Below, one piece after another: positions 17,477 through 26,520 of a DNA stretch of 64,000 nt. Where the stretch lies: the NCBI RefSeq assembly GCF_007860105.1, contig NZ_SJPU01000001.1, positions 1,470,118-1,534,117 on the forward strand, read 5' to 3'. Below the pieces are notes generated by a model. The model saw nothing but the letters and a program-made list of their open reading frames with translations, did not search any database and was not told the origin of the DNA. Source of the DNA: Allorhodopirellula heiligendammensis (GTDB lineage: Bacteria > Planctomycetota > Planctomycetia > Pirellulales > Pirellulaceae). The position numbers were made by a program, and so were the translations under genes. How positions within the stretch are numbered: the first letter of the stretch is position 1; each line of letters starts with the position of its first letter.

Positions 17477-17884
17477 TTAGGGAGCGGCGTTGATCTCTAC
17501 AGATCCAAGCATGCGGTCACCCAGTTCATCACCAAACATTCGGTGTAACGCGTCAGCCAATCGGTCGTAGTCCGATTGCTGAGGAACCGAGCCGATGGGA
17601 TAGGCCCATCCGTCGGACGCGTGTTCGACGGTGAGGTCACCAAAAGCATCTGGAAACTGTGAGAGAAAGGATTCGATTCGAATCTGTTGTTGGGTCGACG
17701 AGTTGCGGTAGACTTGCGAGTTGCCGACCACGGCACCATACATAAACGCGATTGGAATGGCGAGCAGCGCAAACAGGCAAATGACCGTGGGTATCCAAAA
17801 CCGTAGTGAGAGCAAGAAGGGTTGCGGAGCAACTCCGTGGGCTACATGGGGCGGATTGAAAGGGCGGGTGGAATCAGGATTCAT
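17477..17884 (-). CDS. Small single-pass membrane protein
   Basis: 135 residues with a proline-rich cytoplasmic head, one transmembrane helix (FWIPTVICLFALLAIPIAFMYGAVVG, residues about 29-53) and a polar outer part ending SVEINAAP. No family recognised. Its start codon abuts the stop codon of the SGNH hydrolase gene with no gap, so the two form an operon on the minus strand and the product may help that enzyme, though nothing in the sequence proves it. Confidence 0.6.
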   Translation of the reverse strand: MNPDSTRPFNPPHVAHGVAPQPFLLSLRFWIPTVICLFALLAIPIAFMYGAVVGNSQVYRNSSTQQQIRIESFLSQFPDAFGDLTVEHASDGWAYPIGSVPQQSDYDRLADALHRMFGDELGDRMLGSVEINAAP

Positions 17885-18655
17885 CTAGTTCGCCTGTGCT
17901 CTCATCAACTTGCTCAGTTCAGACGCGACGATCTCATGGCCAGCACGATTGGGATGGTTGCCTTGAGCCATGAATTTTTGCAGATCTTCACCGGCACTGG
18001 CACGGTTGGCAAACGCGGCATAAGAGTCGCTGATTGATACACCAAATTCCTCTGCCAAATCGCGGACTTGCTGGGCGTGCAGGCCGAGTGGGGTGGTGCT
18101 ATCGAGGATGTCCTCATGGAGATCGGGGGTCGGTGTTAACAATACAACACGCACATTTGCATCCAAGGCATTGCGAATCATCGACCGCCACGCCTCGGCG
18201 GCATTTTCCAAACCGACGCGGCGATCATTGAGGCAGTAGTCGATGAATACTAAATCGGGACGCAGCGACAACACGTCTCGTTCGAACCTCGCCGCTCCGC
18301 TGACTGCGTTCTCGCCGCCGATCGCCGTCACACTGACATCGATGACAGCTGTTGGATACTGCTCGCAGAGTTGACGATGAAACAGACTCGGGTAGGCATC
18401 AAAAGCACGGACGATCGGCGTTTTGAAATAACCAGCGGGGACACTGTGGCCGTGAAAGACGATCCGCACCATGCGGTTGTGCGGCCATTGTTTCTCCAGT
18501 TCGTGCTGAAGTCGCTCAAAGGGTGCGGCGAGTTCTACCGTTGCCGCCTGCGCCGTCGTGGAGTTCACGTCGGGGGACGTCGCGACCGAAACCGTTGCAA
18601 GGCACGCCAATAGCACACCAGCGGTCAGGGTGGGGGCCAAGAAAGTTCGCCTCAT
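17885..18655 (-). CDS. Secreted SGNH/GDSL hydrolase
   Basis: About 256 residues from the ATG at 18655, which puts the Sec signal (RRTFLAPTLTAGVLLACLATVSVA) at the N-terminus. The SGNH blocks are visible: block I is VFHGHSVPAG, with the Ser of GHS as nucleophile in place of the more usual GDS. Block II is TAIGGENAVSG. Block III is IDYCLNDRRVG, with the conserved Asn. The catalytic Asp-x-x-His is replaced by GNHPNRAGHE near the C-terminus. SGNH enzymes remove acetyl or other acyl groups from sugars and lipids. The product is exported, which fits polysaccharide de-acylation. The gene directly precedes a small membrane protein gene. Confidence 0.82.
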   Translation of the reverse strand: MRRTFLAPTLTAGVLLACLATVSVATSPDVNSTTAQAATVELAAPFERLQHELEKQWPHNRMVRIVFHGHSVPAGYFKTPIVRAFDAYPSLFHRQLCEQYPTAVIDVSVTAIGGENAVSGAARFERDVLSLRPDLVFIDYCLNDRRVGLENAAEAWRSMIRNALDANVRVVLLTPTPDLHEDILDSTTPLGLHAQQVRDLAEEFGVSISDSYAAFANRASAGEDLQKFMAQGNHPNRAGHEIVASELSKLMRAQAN

Positions 18656-18763
18656 GAGCCAGCCTCGCGAGTGTATCGATGGAGATGAAACGCAGTCAAT
18701 CAATTTTGAATACGGATAAACAATGTCGTCGCCCGCGTGGCAAGACTGGATTTGCCCCCGGCT

Positions 18764-19351
18764 CTACAGCACACCCTTGGTACTGGGGATGGCTGGATTG
18801 CGAGGATCTTTTTCCACGGCCATTCGGATGGCGCGGGCGGTCGCCTTGAAGACGCATTCAGAAATGTGGTGTGCATTGCGGCCGTGATGTAGCACCACGT
18901 GCAAATTGCATTTCGCATTGGCGGCAAACGATTGCCAGAAGTGTTCTACAAGCTCGCTGTCGAATGTTCCGATCTTGTGAGCTGCGATCGGGGCGTGGTA
19001 CTCGAACGCGTAACGACCGCCCATGTCGACGGCAGCTGTCACGAGACACTCGTCCATCGGCAATGTGAAGTGACCGTAGCGAAACACGCCGGCGCGGTTA
19101 CCCAACGCTTCGTCGATCGCGCTGCCCAACGCGATGCCGATGTCTTCGCAGGTGTGGTGATCGTCGACGTGCAAATCACCCGTGGCGTTGACGTTCAAGT
19201 CGATCAGCGAGTGCTTGGCAAATAGATCCAGCATGTGGTCGAGAAAACCGATCCCGCTGTTTCGAGTCCCATCACCGCTGCCGTCGAGATTGACCGAGAG
19301 TTGGATCTGAGTTTCGCCGGTGCGGCGATCAATGGACGCGGTTCGTGACAT
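18764..19351 (-). CDS. hisB: Imidazoleglycerol-phosphate dehydratase
   Basis: HisB removes water from imidazole glycerol phosphate to give imidazole acetol phosphate, step 6 or 7 of histidine synthesis, as a Mn-dependent 24-mer in the cytosol. The 195 residues are the usual length for a monofunctional enzyme. Signatures are GIGFLDHMLDLFAKHS (about 36-51), DLHVDDHHTCEDIGIALG with the metal histidines (60-77), and the second half repeats of the fold with EFYHAPIAAHKIGTFDSELV-like and HHGRNAHHISECVFKA (shown here in pieces). The C-terminus IPSTKGVL is typical. It lies downstream of hisC (122-base gap), transcribed in the same direction. Confidence 0.96.
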   Translation of the reverse strand: MSRTASIDRRTGETQIQLSVNLDGSGDGTRNSGIGFLDHMLDLFAKHSLIDLNVNATGDLHVDDHHTCEDIGIALGSAIDEALGNRAGVFRYGHFTLPMDECLVTAAVDMGGRYAFEYHAPIAAHKIGTFDSELVEHFWQSFAANAKCNLHVVLHHGRNAHHISECVFKATARAIRMAVEKDPRNPAIPSTKGVL

Positions 19352-19473
19352 GCTGATCTAAGTAGCGTGTGGGAGAAAGGGAGAGGGCATGCTTCGTAGG
19401 ATGATACCGTTGCCTGTCCACAACGGTATCGCTCGGGACAATGGTCCCCAGCTATGGCGACGCAGGCCCGGGG

Positions 19474-20559
19474 CTATGTCGTTAACTTCGCAAGTGCTCG
19501 TTGAATCATCAGCAAGCACGCATCGATTTGATCATCGGTGCCGACACTGATGCGGAGCCCATCGCCCCAATCACCAAAGTCCATATACCGCACCAGGATT
19601 TGATTGGCTTTGAGAAACTCGTAAATAGCTCGGTGTTCGCCGCTGGGGTGGGTGCACCAGACGAAATTGGCATGCGACGGTACCACGTCAAAGCCGAGGC
19701 CAGCGAGTTCGGTTTCCAGGCGGGCGCGGGTGCAATTCACGGAGGTGACGACATCGGCCAACCAAGTTTGACTTTGCATCGCAGCGGTCGCCGCGGCGAT
19801 CGAGATCGCATCGCAGTTGTAGCTGTCTTTAATTTTAGTCAGTTCAGCGATGACATGCGGCTGAGCGACCAGAAATCCAAAACGCACCCCCGCCAAGGCA
19901 TACGACTTGCTCAGCGTCCGGGTGACGAGAATCCGCTCGTGGCGTTGAACCAGATCCAAGCAGTTTTCTTCGGCGAAATCAGCGTAGGCTTCGTCGACGA
20001 CCAAGGGACAGGTCAATGAATCGGCGATCGACTCGATTTCGCTGGGCGGCACCACTGTCCCGCTGGGGCTATTGGGGTTGGGCAGCAGGACGAGACGCAG
20101 ATCTTCCCGCGGTTGGCGGAATTCGGCCGGCAGTTGCCAATCCTCGGTGAATGCAACCTGTTCCCACTTTGCACCTTGAATGTCAGCGAGAGTGCGGTAG
20201 AGGATGTAACTCGGTGTGGGCAAACGCAATGACTGTGATTCCCCGACAAAGCCGCGGACGAGCAGTGTGAGGATCTCATCGCTGCCATTTCCTGCGAGCA
20301 CCCATTCTGGGCCAGGCAATCCGAGAGCCTCAGCGGCAGCGCGACGGAAGCTGGTCGCCAAGGGATCGGGATAGCGATTCAGCGGCCCGTTGGCCGCCTC
20401 GGTGATCGCCCGGACCACTGCAGGCGGTGGCGGAAATGGATTTTCGTTGGTATTGAGCTTGATGAATTTGCCCGGCGGCGGTTGCTCCCCCGGTGCGTAC
20501 GGCTTCATCTGGGTCAGGGCAGGGCGGAATTGCAAGTCAGTGCAGTGGGGTAGAGCCAA
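19474..20559 (-). CDS. hisC: Histidinol-phosphate aminotransferase
   Basis: HisC is a PLP-dependent fold-type I aminotransferase that converts imidazole acetol phosphate and glutamate to histidinol phosphate. Motifs include KLNTNENPFPPPP near the N-terminus, GNGSDEILTLL, the LPNPNSPSGT loop, VVDEAYADF with the pyridine-binding Asp, and TLSKSYALAGVRFGF containing the PLP lysine. The C-terminus ends GDGLRISVGTDDQ. The conserved FRPALTQMKPYAPG segment starts before the first ATG (20508), so a TTG at 20559 or 20535 is the likely start. The gene is followed by hisB. Its upstream region holds an intergenic repeat and is shared with a divergent gene. Confidence 0.94.
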   Translation of the reverse strand: MALPHCTDLQFRPALTQMKPYAPGEQPPPGKFIKLNTNENPFPPPPAVVRAITEAANGPLNRYPDPLATSFRRAAAEALGLPGPEWVLAGNGSDEILTLLVRGFVGESQSLRLPTPSYILYRTLADIQGAKWEQVAFTEDWQLPAEFRQPREDLRLVLLPNPNSPSGTVVPPSEIESIADSLTCPLVVDEAYADFAEENCLDLVQRHERILVTRTLSKSYALAGVRFGFLVAQPHVIAELTKIKDSYNCDAISIAAATAAMQSQTWLADVVTSVNCTRARLETELAGLGFDVVPSHANFVWCTHPSGEHRAIYEFLKANQILVRYMDFGDWGDGLRISVGTDDQIDACLLMIQRALAKLTT

Positions 20560-20562
20560 TTG

Positions 20563-20603
20563 CTGTTAGCTACTAGCAGGAAGCTATTAGCTGCAGGCTA
20601 AGC
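20563..20603 (+). repeat. TAGC-rich palindromic repeat, copy 1
   Basis: CTGTTAGCTACTAGCAGGAAGCTATTAGCTGCAGGCTAAGC, quoted here only by its halves: CTGTTAGCTACTAGCAGGAA and GCTATTAGCTGCAGGCTAAG. Its reverse complement matches 26521-26562 over about 28 bases (AATAGCTTC...GCTAACAG). It begins 4 bases upstream of the TTG start of hisC. Confidence 0.55.
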
Positions 20604-20863
20604 GGAGGATCTGATGGGAAGGATGAACCCAATTTTAGGCGGATCACTGCTTGAGAGCGATAGGCCGGGTGAAATCGGGGCCCGCGGCTCTCAAGCTAGC
20701 AGGGAGTTGAAGAATAGCCCTCGTTTGCCCGCCGCCGGCGCGTTGCGGCTGGACGGGGCTAAAAAATCGCAATTGCGATTGCGTAAAACCAGTGCAATCG
20801 GAAAAATCCGGAATAGACTGGGCGCGAGTTGAAACGGATCCTTCCCTTCTGCGGTAATCAACC
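20604..20863. other. Divergent promoter region of hisC and a hypothetical gene, with a perfect 16-bp palindrome
   Basis: With the adjacent repeat this gap is about 300 bases. It contains the perfect palindrome AATCGCAATTGCGATT at 20765-20780, preceded by five A residues, about 85 bases upstream of the gene at 20864. A 16-bp perfect dyad is a reasonable operator for a dimeric repressor, though no regulator is identified. No coding frame was seen. Confidence 0.5.
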
Positions 20864-21682
20864 ATGTGGCCACTGACCAACGGCATGCGATGCCTCACAG
20901 GAGCCGAAGCAGCGTTATTTCGCGGTTCGGCTGGCATGATGCTCGATCAGTTGACTACCGCGTACAACGCCGAACTCGCCGATTTGAGTGGAGGTACGGT
21001 CGCTGACGAATCTGCAGGCGGATATGGTTTCTTAGCACCGCATTGGTTTTCGATGTGGGAGCCCGAGCAGCGGATTTGGCTGCTCGAACGGGTGACGACA
21101 GCGCTGTTAACGGCACGCTCCGCTCCGCCTCATTCCGCTATCTTTGAAGCCACCGTGGAAGCGGTCTACATCGAACTGGCCGATCTTGTGGCGATGGAGA
21201 TCACGACCGGATTACCGATCGAGCGTGGCAGTTGGCGGGGAGCGTTACTGGATGCGTTCGTTCAACGCTGTCCAGAAGACAGTTTGCTCGGGGCGTTGCA
21301 ATTTGAAGCCACCACGCTCGACCCCTGTCTTCCCCCGTCACTGACCCGGCAGTGGAAGGCCGAGCAGGCTCGCGCGGATACCGATTCCGAGTCGCCCCAA
21401 AACCAGTCCAGCGAGTCCGGGCAATCGGGGACAGGCGGCGAGCCCGATTGGATGGCGTGGTGGACAAGTGTCATTGAGAGACTCGTCGACGCGACTTATG
21501 GGGTGCGCTTATATCAGGCCGCTGAGCGGTATCGCGATGACGATCCCAAGCGGCTGCGGCGATTTTTAAAGTCCAAGGGCGTCAACGACAAATTCTTACA
21601 ACGCATCCCGCCCCTGCGGTCGCGAGTCCAAACCCAAGCTGCGATCGACCGTCTGCAGGCGATCGTGTTTCAAGACGACTGA
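20864..21682 (+). CDS. Conserved-looking cytoplasmic protein of unknown function
   Basis: 272 residues without signal peptide or membrane helix. The N-terminal 130 residues look globular and helical (WLLERVTTALLT, AIFEATVEAVYIELADLVAMEI), then a low-complexity acidic/Gln/Ser linker at about 163-190 separates a C-terminal helical part with WMAWWTSVIERLVD, LYQAAERYRDDDPKRLRRFLKSKGV and FLQRIPP. The FLKSKGVNDKFLQRIPPLRS stretch resembles a small basic module, but I do not recognise a family. Its last 87 bases overlap the 3' end of the opposite-strand gene. Codon use is like its neighbours, so I consider it real. Confidence 0.6.
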   Translation: MWPLTNGMRCLTGAEAALFRGSAGMMLDQLTTAYNAELADLSGGTVADESAGGYGFLAPHWFSMWEPEQRIWLLERVTTALLTARSAPPHSAIFEATVEAVYIELADLVAMEITTGLPIERGSWRGALLDAFVQRCPEDSLLGALQFEATTLDPCLPPSLTRQWKAEQARADTDSESPQNQSSESGQSGTGGEPDWMAWWTSVIERLVDATYGVRLYQAAERYRDDDPKRLRRFLKSKGVNDKFLQRIPPLRSRVQTQAAIDRLQAIVFQDD

Positions 21683-22411
21683 GGATTCTGATTGTTCGTA
21701 CTTGCGAATCAATTTGGCACAGCGCGCCGCAGTTGCCCGGTTGACCAGTGCCACGGCAGAAGCTGCCAATGCGGCAACGCAAGTCAGCAATAGCCACATT
21801 CCGATACCCCAGAATATCGAGGTGTCCGAATAGATTGTCGCGGCGATCCACAGCAGTCCCAGTGCCGACATGCCCATAGCGCCTTTGCGTGCGGTGTGCG
21901 TGTTCGACCGGCATCGCTGCAAGATGTTCCTGGCGGCCGAATCAGCGTCACCGGCATGGATTGCCTGGTACTCATCGTAGTCGAGGTTGAATCCAAACCG
22001 AAGCTCGTCCGCGAGAGTCGGTTGGACGGCTTGGACGCTAATGTCGGCAGCAACGTAATCGCGGTAGGCGTTACGGAGCGAACGATTCTTCGTTCTGGTT
22101 CGGTAGCACCACAATGCGCACATGCCGCACCACACGAACCAAGTAACGTACGGCCCAGACCAATACAGGCTACCACCCGCTAGGATCGCAAAGAAGATGC
22201 TCAGTCCTGCCAGCAGGATGGTGAGATAATGGCGTTTCGTGTTGATCCGCGAAGCCAGTAGATTGATGCCGGGGCCATGCAGCATTTGATGCTGCTCGTA
22301 GGTCAGCGAAAGCTCTTTCAACGATTTCACCAGTACGTCGCGTTTCACCAATGCATCACGCTTGGCGATCGCGTCGGGAGCCGATTCCGTGTTCGCCATC
22401 GAGCAGGTCAT
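21596..22411 (-). CDS. Two- or three-pass membrane protein of unknown function
   Basis: About 271 residues from the ATG at 22411 (an ATG at 22399 is equally possible; upstream extension lacks support). A cytoplasmic helical head (KRDALVKRDVLVKSLKELSLTYEQ) precedes two hydrophobic segments, YLTILLAGLSIFFAILAGG and YVTWFVWCGMCALWCY. A polar middle domain (YDEYQAIHAGDADSAARNIL) follows, then further hydrophobic segments (GLLWIAATIY, WGIGMWLLLTCVAALAASAVAL). No family recognised. The last 29 or so codons run antiparallel to the end of the hypothetical gene at 20864-21682, an unusually long convergent overlap. Confidence 0.6.
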   Translation of the reverse strand: MTCSMANTESAPDAIAKRDALVKRDVLVKSLKELSLTYEQHQMLHGPGINLLASRINTKRHYLTILLAGLSIFFAILAGGSLYWSGPYVTWFVWCGMCALWCYRTRTKNRSLRNAYRDYVAADISVQAVQPTLADELRFGFNLDYDEYQAIHAGDADSAARNILQRCRSNTHTARKGAMGMSALGLLWIAATIYSDTSIFWGIGMWLLLTCVAALAASAVALVNRATAARCAKLIRKYEQSESSVVLKHDRLQTVDRSLGLDSRPQGRDAL

Positions 22412-22718
22412 GTGGATGGAGACAGGTAAAGTGAGAAACGGTGAAACAATGAATGCCAGGGAATCGTTCCGCCTCCGATCGTACTGGCCATCGTGCTGAT
22501 CGCAGGTGACGGCTTCGGCACGGTCCAAATAAAAAACTGAAGCGCGCCGTGAACTCGCTAGCGGGGGGCTGAACCAACCAGCGACCAGGACGATTGTAGC
22601 GAAAATCGTCGCGGCTCGCGCCTTTGACGAAGAGGTCTCGACGCGTAGACTTCCGGTTTGCTTCTATCCCCCGAACTGCTGCTGATCTGCTCAGCCGTTT
22701 GCGTCGCAAAGGCCCGGT
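22412..22718. other. Divergent intergenic region before the decarboxylase gene
   Basis: About 307 bases between divergently transcribed genes. I see no coding frame, no strong hairpin and no convincing promoter box; no Shine-Dalgarno-like sequence precedes the decarboxylase ATG. Confidence 0.4.
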
Positions 22719-24983
22719 ATGAAATTTCGTTTCCCAATTCTGATTATTGACGAAGACTATCGTTCGGAAAACACCTCCGGGCTCGGTATTCGTGCGCTCG
22801 CCGAGGCGATCGAGGCCGAGGGCGTCGAAGTGATCGGAGCGACCAGTTACGGGGACCTGTCCCAGTTCGCCCAGCAGCAATCACGGGCGTCGGCGTTTAT
22901 TCTCTCGATCGACGACGAAGAAGTCTTGTCGGAGGCCGAAGACGAGGGGCCCGCGATCCAGAAATTGCGCGAGTTCATCCAGGAGATTCGATTCAAGAAT
23001 AACGACATCCCGATCTTTTTGTATGGTGAGACCCGCACCTCCGCGCACATCCCTAACGATATCTTGCGTGAGTTGCATGGGTTCATTCACATGTTCGAGG
23101 ACACGCCGCAGTTTGTTGCCCGGCACATTCTGCATGAGGCCCGGGCCTACACCGATGGCTTGGCACCGCCATTCTTCCGGGCACTGTTGGAATATGCTAG
23201 CGACGGATCCTATTCCTGGCATTGTCCCGGCCACTCGGGCGGAGTGGCGTTTTTGAAGAGTCCCGTTGGCCAAATGTTTCACCAGTTTTTTGGTGAGAAC
23301 ATGCTACGGGCCGACGTCTGTAATGCTGTGGAGGAACTCGGTCAATTGCTCGACCACACCGGGCCGGTGGCGGCCTCTGAACGCAACGCAGCACGCATTT
23401 TCGACGCTGATCATTGTTTCTTTGTCACCAACGGGACCTCGACGAGCAATAAGATGGTGTGGCATTCGACGGTGGCGTCGGGGGACATCGTGGTCGTCGA
23501 TCGCAATTGCCACAAATCGATTCTGCACTCGATTATTATGACCGGCGCCGTGCCTGTGTTCCTGATGCCCAAACGCAATCACTTGGGACTGATCGGTCCG
23601 ATTCCCTTAGAAGAGTTTCATCCTGATAATATTCAACGAAAGATCGAGGCGAATCCGTTCGCCCGCGCCGCCCAAGCGGCCCATCCCGATCGCAAGCCGC
23701 GGATTCTGACGATTACCCAGTCGACCTACGACGGCATCGTCTACAACGTTGAGATGCTCAAAGAGTTGCTCGATGGCCAAATCGATACGTTGCACTTCGA
23801 CGAGGCGTGGCTGCCCCACGCAACCTTCCACGATTTTTATTCCAACATGCACGCGATCGGTCATGGTCGGGCGACATGCAAGGAGTCGATGGTGTTCGCC
23901 ACGCACTCAACTCACAAGCTGTTGGCGGGGATCTCGCAAGCGTCTCAGATTCTCGTCAAAGAACCGCGAAGCCGCAAACTGGATCGGCATATTTTTAACG
24001 AAGCCTATTTGATGCACTCGTCGACGTCGCCGCAGTACGCGATCATTGCGTCGTGTGATGTTGCTGCGGCGATGATGGAACCACCCGGCGGCACAGCCCT
24101 GGTGGAAGAGTCGATCCTCGAGGCCATGAATTTCCGCCGCGCGATGCGGAAAGTCGACGCCGAATGGGGTGATGACTGGTGGTTCCAGGTATGGGGACCC
24201 GACGAGATTCCCGACGAAGACATCGGTACACAAGCCGACTGGATCTTGAAAGCCGACGACGAGTGGCACGGCTTCGGCCACCTCGCTCCTGGTTTCAATA
24301 TGCTCGATCCGATCAAGGGCACCGTCGTCACGCCGGGGTTGAATCTCAACGGCCAGTTTGCCGACAGCGGAATCCCCGCGTCGATTGTGACGCGGTATCT
24401 CGCTGAGCATGGTGTGATCGTCGAAAAAGCGGGACTGTATTCGTTCTTCATCATGTTCACGATCGGTATCACCAAGGGGCGATGGAACACGCTCGTCAGT
24501 GCCCTGCAGCAGTTCAAGGATGACTACGACAAAAACCTGCCGATGTGGAAGATCCTGCCAGAGTTCGCGCAGCTCTTCCCGCAGTATGAGGCCATGGGGT
24601 TGCGGGATCTCTGCCAAGCGATCCACATGACCTACAAAGAAAACGACATCGCCCGGGTCACGACCGAAATGTACCTGTCGGACATGCAGCCAGCGATGAA
24701 GCCGTCTGACGCGTATGACATGATGACGCACCGCGAAATTGATCGGGTGGAAATCGACGATTTACTCGGACGAGTCACTGCGGTGTTGTTAACGCCCTAT
24801 CCGCCCGGCATCCCGCTGCTGATTCCGGGCGAGAGTTTCAATCGGACGATCATCGAGTACTTGCAGTTTGCACGGAAATTCAACGCCAAGTTCCCCGGTT
24901 TCCACACCGATATCCACGGCCTCGTTGAAGAAACGGTCGACGGCGTGCGGCGGTATTACGTCGACTGCCTGCGGATGTCTTGA
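22719..24983 (+). CDS. Orn/Lys/Arg decarboxylase (biodegradative type, fold-type I)
   Basis: A 754-residue PLP enzyme with the layout of the large bacterial lysine/arginine/ornithine decarboxylases. It has a response-regulator-like wing domain (FPILIIDEDYRSE at residues 3-15, IFLYGETRT near 105), the PLP core with WHCPGHSGGVAFLKSPVG, THKLLAGISQASQI with Schiff-base Lys400 in FATHSTHK, and FDEAWLPHA (pyridine-binding Asp). A C-terminal domain ends YYVDCLRMS. The length and HxxGGVAF motif fit the AdiA/LdcI branch. Arginine decarboxylase is the commonest label for planctomycete homologues and would feed agmatine and polyamine synthesis, but substrate choice is not certain. It is monocistronic by spacing. 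Confidence 0.9.
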   Translation: MKFRFPILIIDEDYRSENTSGLGIRALAEAIEAEGVEVIGATSYGDLSQFAQQQSRASAFILSIDDEEVLSEAEDEGPAIQKLREFIQEIRFKNNDIPIFLYGETRTSAHIPNDILRELHGFIHMFEDTPQFVARHILHEARAYTDGLAPPFFRALLEYASDGSYSWHCPGHSGGVAFLKSPVGQMFHQFFGENMLRADVCNAVEELGQLLDHTGPVAASERNAARIFDADHCFFVTNGTSTSNKMVWHSTVASGDIVVVDRNCHKSILHSIIMTGAVPVFLMPKRNHLGLIGPIPLEEFHPDNIQRKIEANPFARAAQAAHPDRKPRILTITQSTYDGIVYNVEMLKELLDGQIDTLHFDEAWLPHATFHDFYSNMHAIGHGRATCKESMVFATHSTHKLLAGISQASQILVKEPRSRKLDRHIFNEAYLMHSSTSPQYAIIASCDVAAAMMEPPGGTALVEESILEAMNFRRAMRKVDAEWGDDWWFQVWGPDEIPDEDIGTQADWILKADDEWHGFGHLAPGFNMLDPIKGTVVTPGLNLNGQFADSGIPASIVTRYLAEHGVIVEKAGLYSFFIMFTIGITKGRWNTLVSALQQFKDDYDKNLPMWKILPEFAQLFPQYEAMGLRDLCQAIHMTYKENDIARVTTEMYLSDMQPAMKPSDAYDMMTHREIDRVEIDDLLGRVTAVLLTPYPPGIPLLIPGESFNRTIIEYLQFARKFNAKFPGFHTDIHGLVEETVDGVRRYYVDCLRMS

Positions 24984-25326
24984 GTGCGGCACCATAGTCC
25001 CGAATGGGACGGAAGCCCTCTGCCGGGGACGCCAGTCCCCGGATGCATCGGTAGATCAATTTGGAGTCCCAGCGGGACGACAGCGAGGGTATCTGGCGGG
25101 TATCTGTCGCCCCGCTGGGGCTTTGGGATTCGGCTTCGGTCCAAATCCACGGGCTCACGCCCGTGGCTATCACCTGTCGTCCCATGCGGAAATGGGGCGC
25201 ATCCGGTGCCTTTAGTCCCCCGTGGTCAGCTTCTCGACCAAGGCGTATATTTTCGCCGACGGCTCGTTTTACGATCACGCTAAAAAACTATTTCACCCTC
25301 TGACCCGATCTGCTGGATTCGTCCTG
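24984..25326. repeat. Cluster of three hairpins (GC-rich planctomycete intergenic repeat)
   Basis: This 343-base gap contains three near-perfect hairpins in series. CCGGGGAC-gcca-GTCCCCGG lies at 25023-25042. CCCAGCGGGACGACAG pairs with CTGTCGCCCCGCTGGG at 25068-25083 and 25104-25119 with one mismatch. CCACGGGC-tcac-GCCCGTGG lies at 25147-25166. A further CGTCCCATGCGG follows near 25179. The phrases 'tcccagcgggac' and 'ccacgggctcacgcccgtgg' recur in many planctomycete and verrucomicrobial intergenic regions to my knowledge. No coding frame. It sits between the decarboxylase and sucC and may end transcription of the former. Confidence 0.6.
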
Positions 25327-26511
25327 ATGAAAATTCACGAGTATCAAGGCAAAGAACTCTTCCGCGCCGCTGGCGTCCCCGTGCTCGAAGGGCACATGGT
25401 GACCACGCCGGAGGAAGCGGCAGCCGCGTACACGAAACTCGGCGGCAAGATCGCGGTGGTCAAGGCCCAGATCCACGCGGGCGGTCGCGGCAAGGGGAAC
25501 GTGATCGACAATCCAGACCAAAAAGGTGTGGTGTTAGCCAAGTCGGCAGACGAGGCGAAAGCGGCCGCGGCGGGCCTGCTGGGCAATAAACTCGTGACGA
25601 TTCAGACAGGCCCCGAAGGCCAAACCGTCGGCAAGGTGTTCGTCGAAGCTGGCTGCGATATTGCTCGCGAACTCTACCTCGGCATCGTCGTCGACCGCGT
25701 TTCCTGCAAGCCAGTCTTGATGGTCAGCACCGAGGGCGGTGTCGAAATCGAGAAGGTTGCTGAGGAAACTCCTGAACTGATCCACAAGGAAGGTTTCGAT
25801 CCAGCCATCGGATTGGAAGCGTTCCAAGTTCGCAAGATCTGCAAAAAGCTCGGCATCGAAGGCGCCGCAGCCAAGAGTGCGTTCAAATTCATGACGGCGA
25901 TGTGCCGGTTCTTCATCGATTACGATTGTGCACTTGCCGAAGTCAACCCGCTCGTGATCACCGGAGACGGACAAATGATCGCTTTGGACGCGAAGATCAC
26001 GTTCGATGAAAATGCAATGTTCCGCCACAAGGACCTCGAGGAGTTGCGTGACCTCAGCGAAGAAGAGGAGAGCGAAATTCGGGCTGGCAAGGCGGGCCTG
26101 AGCTACGTCAAGCTCGACGGCAATATCGCTTGCCTCGTCAACGGTGCCGGACTGGCGATGTCGACGATGGACATCATCAAGTATCACGGTGGCGAACCAG
26201 CGAACTTCCTCGACGTGGGCGGCGGTGCCAACGCGGCTCAAGTCACCGAAGCCTTCCGGATTCTGCTCTCGGACAAGAACTGCAAGGGTGTGCTGGTCAA
26301 TATTTTCGGCGGCATCGCACGCTGCACGACGATTGCCTCGGCATTGATCGAAGCGAGCAAGGAAGTCGGTTTCAACGTGCCATTGGTCGTGCGTCTGGAA
26401 GGCACCGAAGTCGAAGAGGGCCGCAAGATGCTCGAAGACAGCGATGTCGACGTGATCACAGCGGTCGATCTCACCGACGCTGCCAAGAAGATCGTCGCCG
26501 CCACGGCTTAG
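25327..26511 (+). CDS. sucC: Succinyl-CoA ligase, beta subunit
   Basis: SucC is the nucleotide- and succinate-binding subunit of the TCA-cycle enzyme that makes ATP or GTP from succinyl-CoA. From the ATG at 25327 it has 394 residues, the normal length, with the canonical N-terminus [19 protein letters not shown]; the open frame upstream runs into a repeat region and is rejected. The ATP-grasp part carries [13 protein letters not shown], and the C-terminal ligase part carries [13 protein letters not shown] and NIFGGIARC. The catalytic partner sucD follows 147 bases later, with a palindromic repeat in between. Cytosolic. Confidence 0.97.
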   Translation: MKIHEYQGKELFRAAGVPVLEGHMVTTPEEAAAAYTKLGGKIAVVKAQIHAGGRGKGNVIDNPDQKGVVLAKSADEAKAAAAGLLGNKLVTIQTGPEGQTVGKVFVEAGCDIARELYLGIVVDRVSCKPVLMVSTEGGVEIEKVAEETPELIHKEGFDPAIGLEAFQVRKICKKLGIEGAAAKSAFKFMTAMCRFFIDYDCALAEVNPLVITGDGQMIALDAKITFDENAMFRHKDLEELRDLSEEEESEIRAGKAGLSYVKLDGNIACLVNGAGLAMSTMDIIKYHGGEPANFLDVGGGANAAQVTEAFRILLSDKNCKGVLVNIFGGIARCTTIASALIEASKEVGFNVPLVVRLEGTEVEEGRKMLEDSDVDVITAVDLTDAAKKIVAATA

Positions 26512-26520
26512 TCGCGTCGC

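Noticed and set aside
20511-20527. A match to the dispersed GGGCAGGGCGG motif inside hisC
   Set aside because: It encodes the conserved FRPALTQ residues, so selection on protein explains it.
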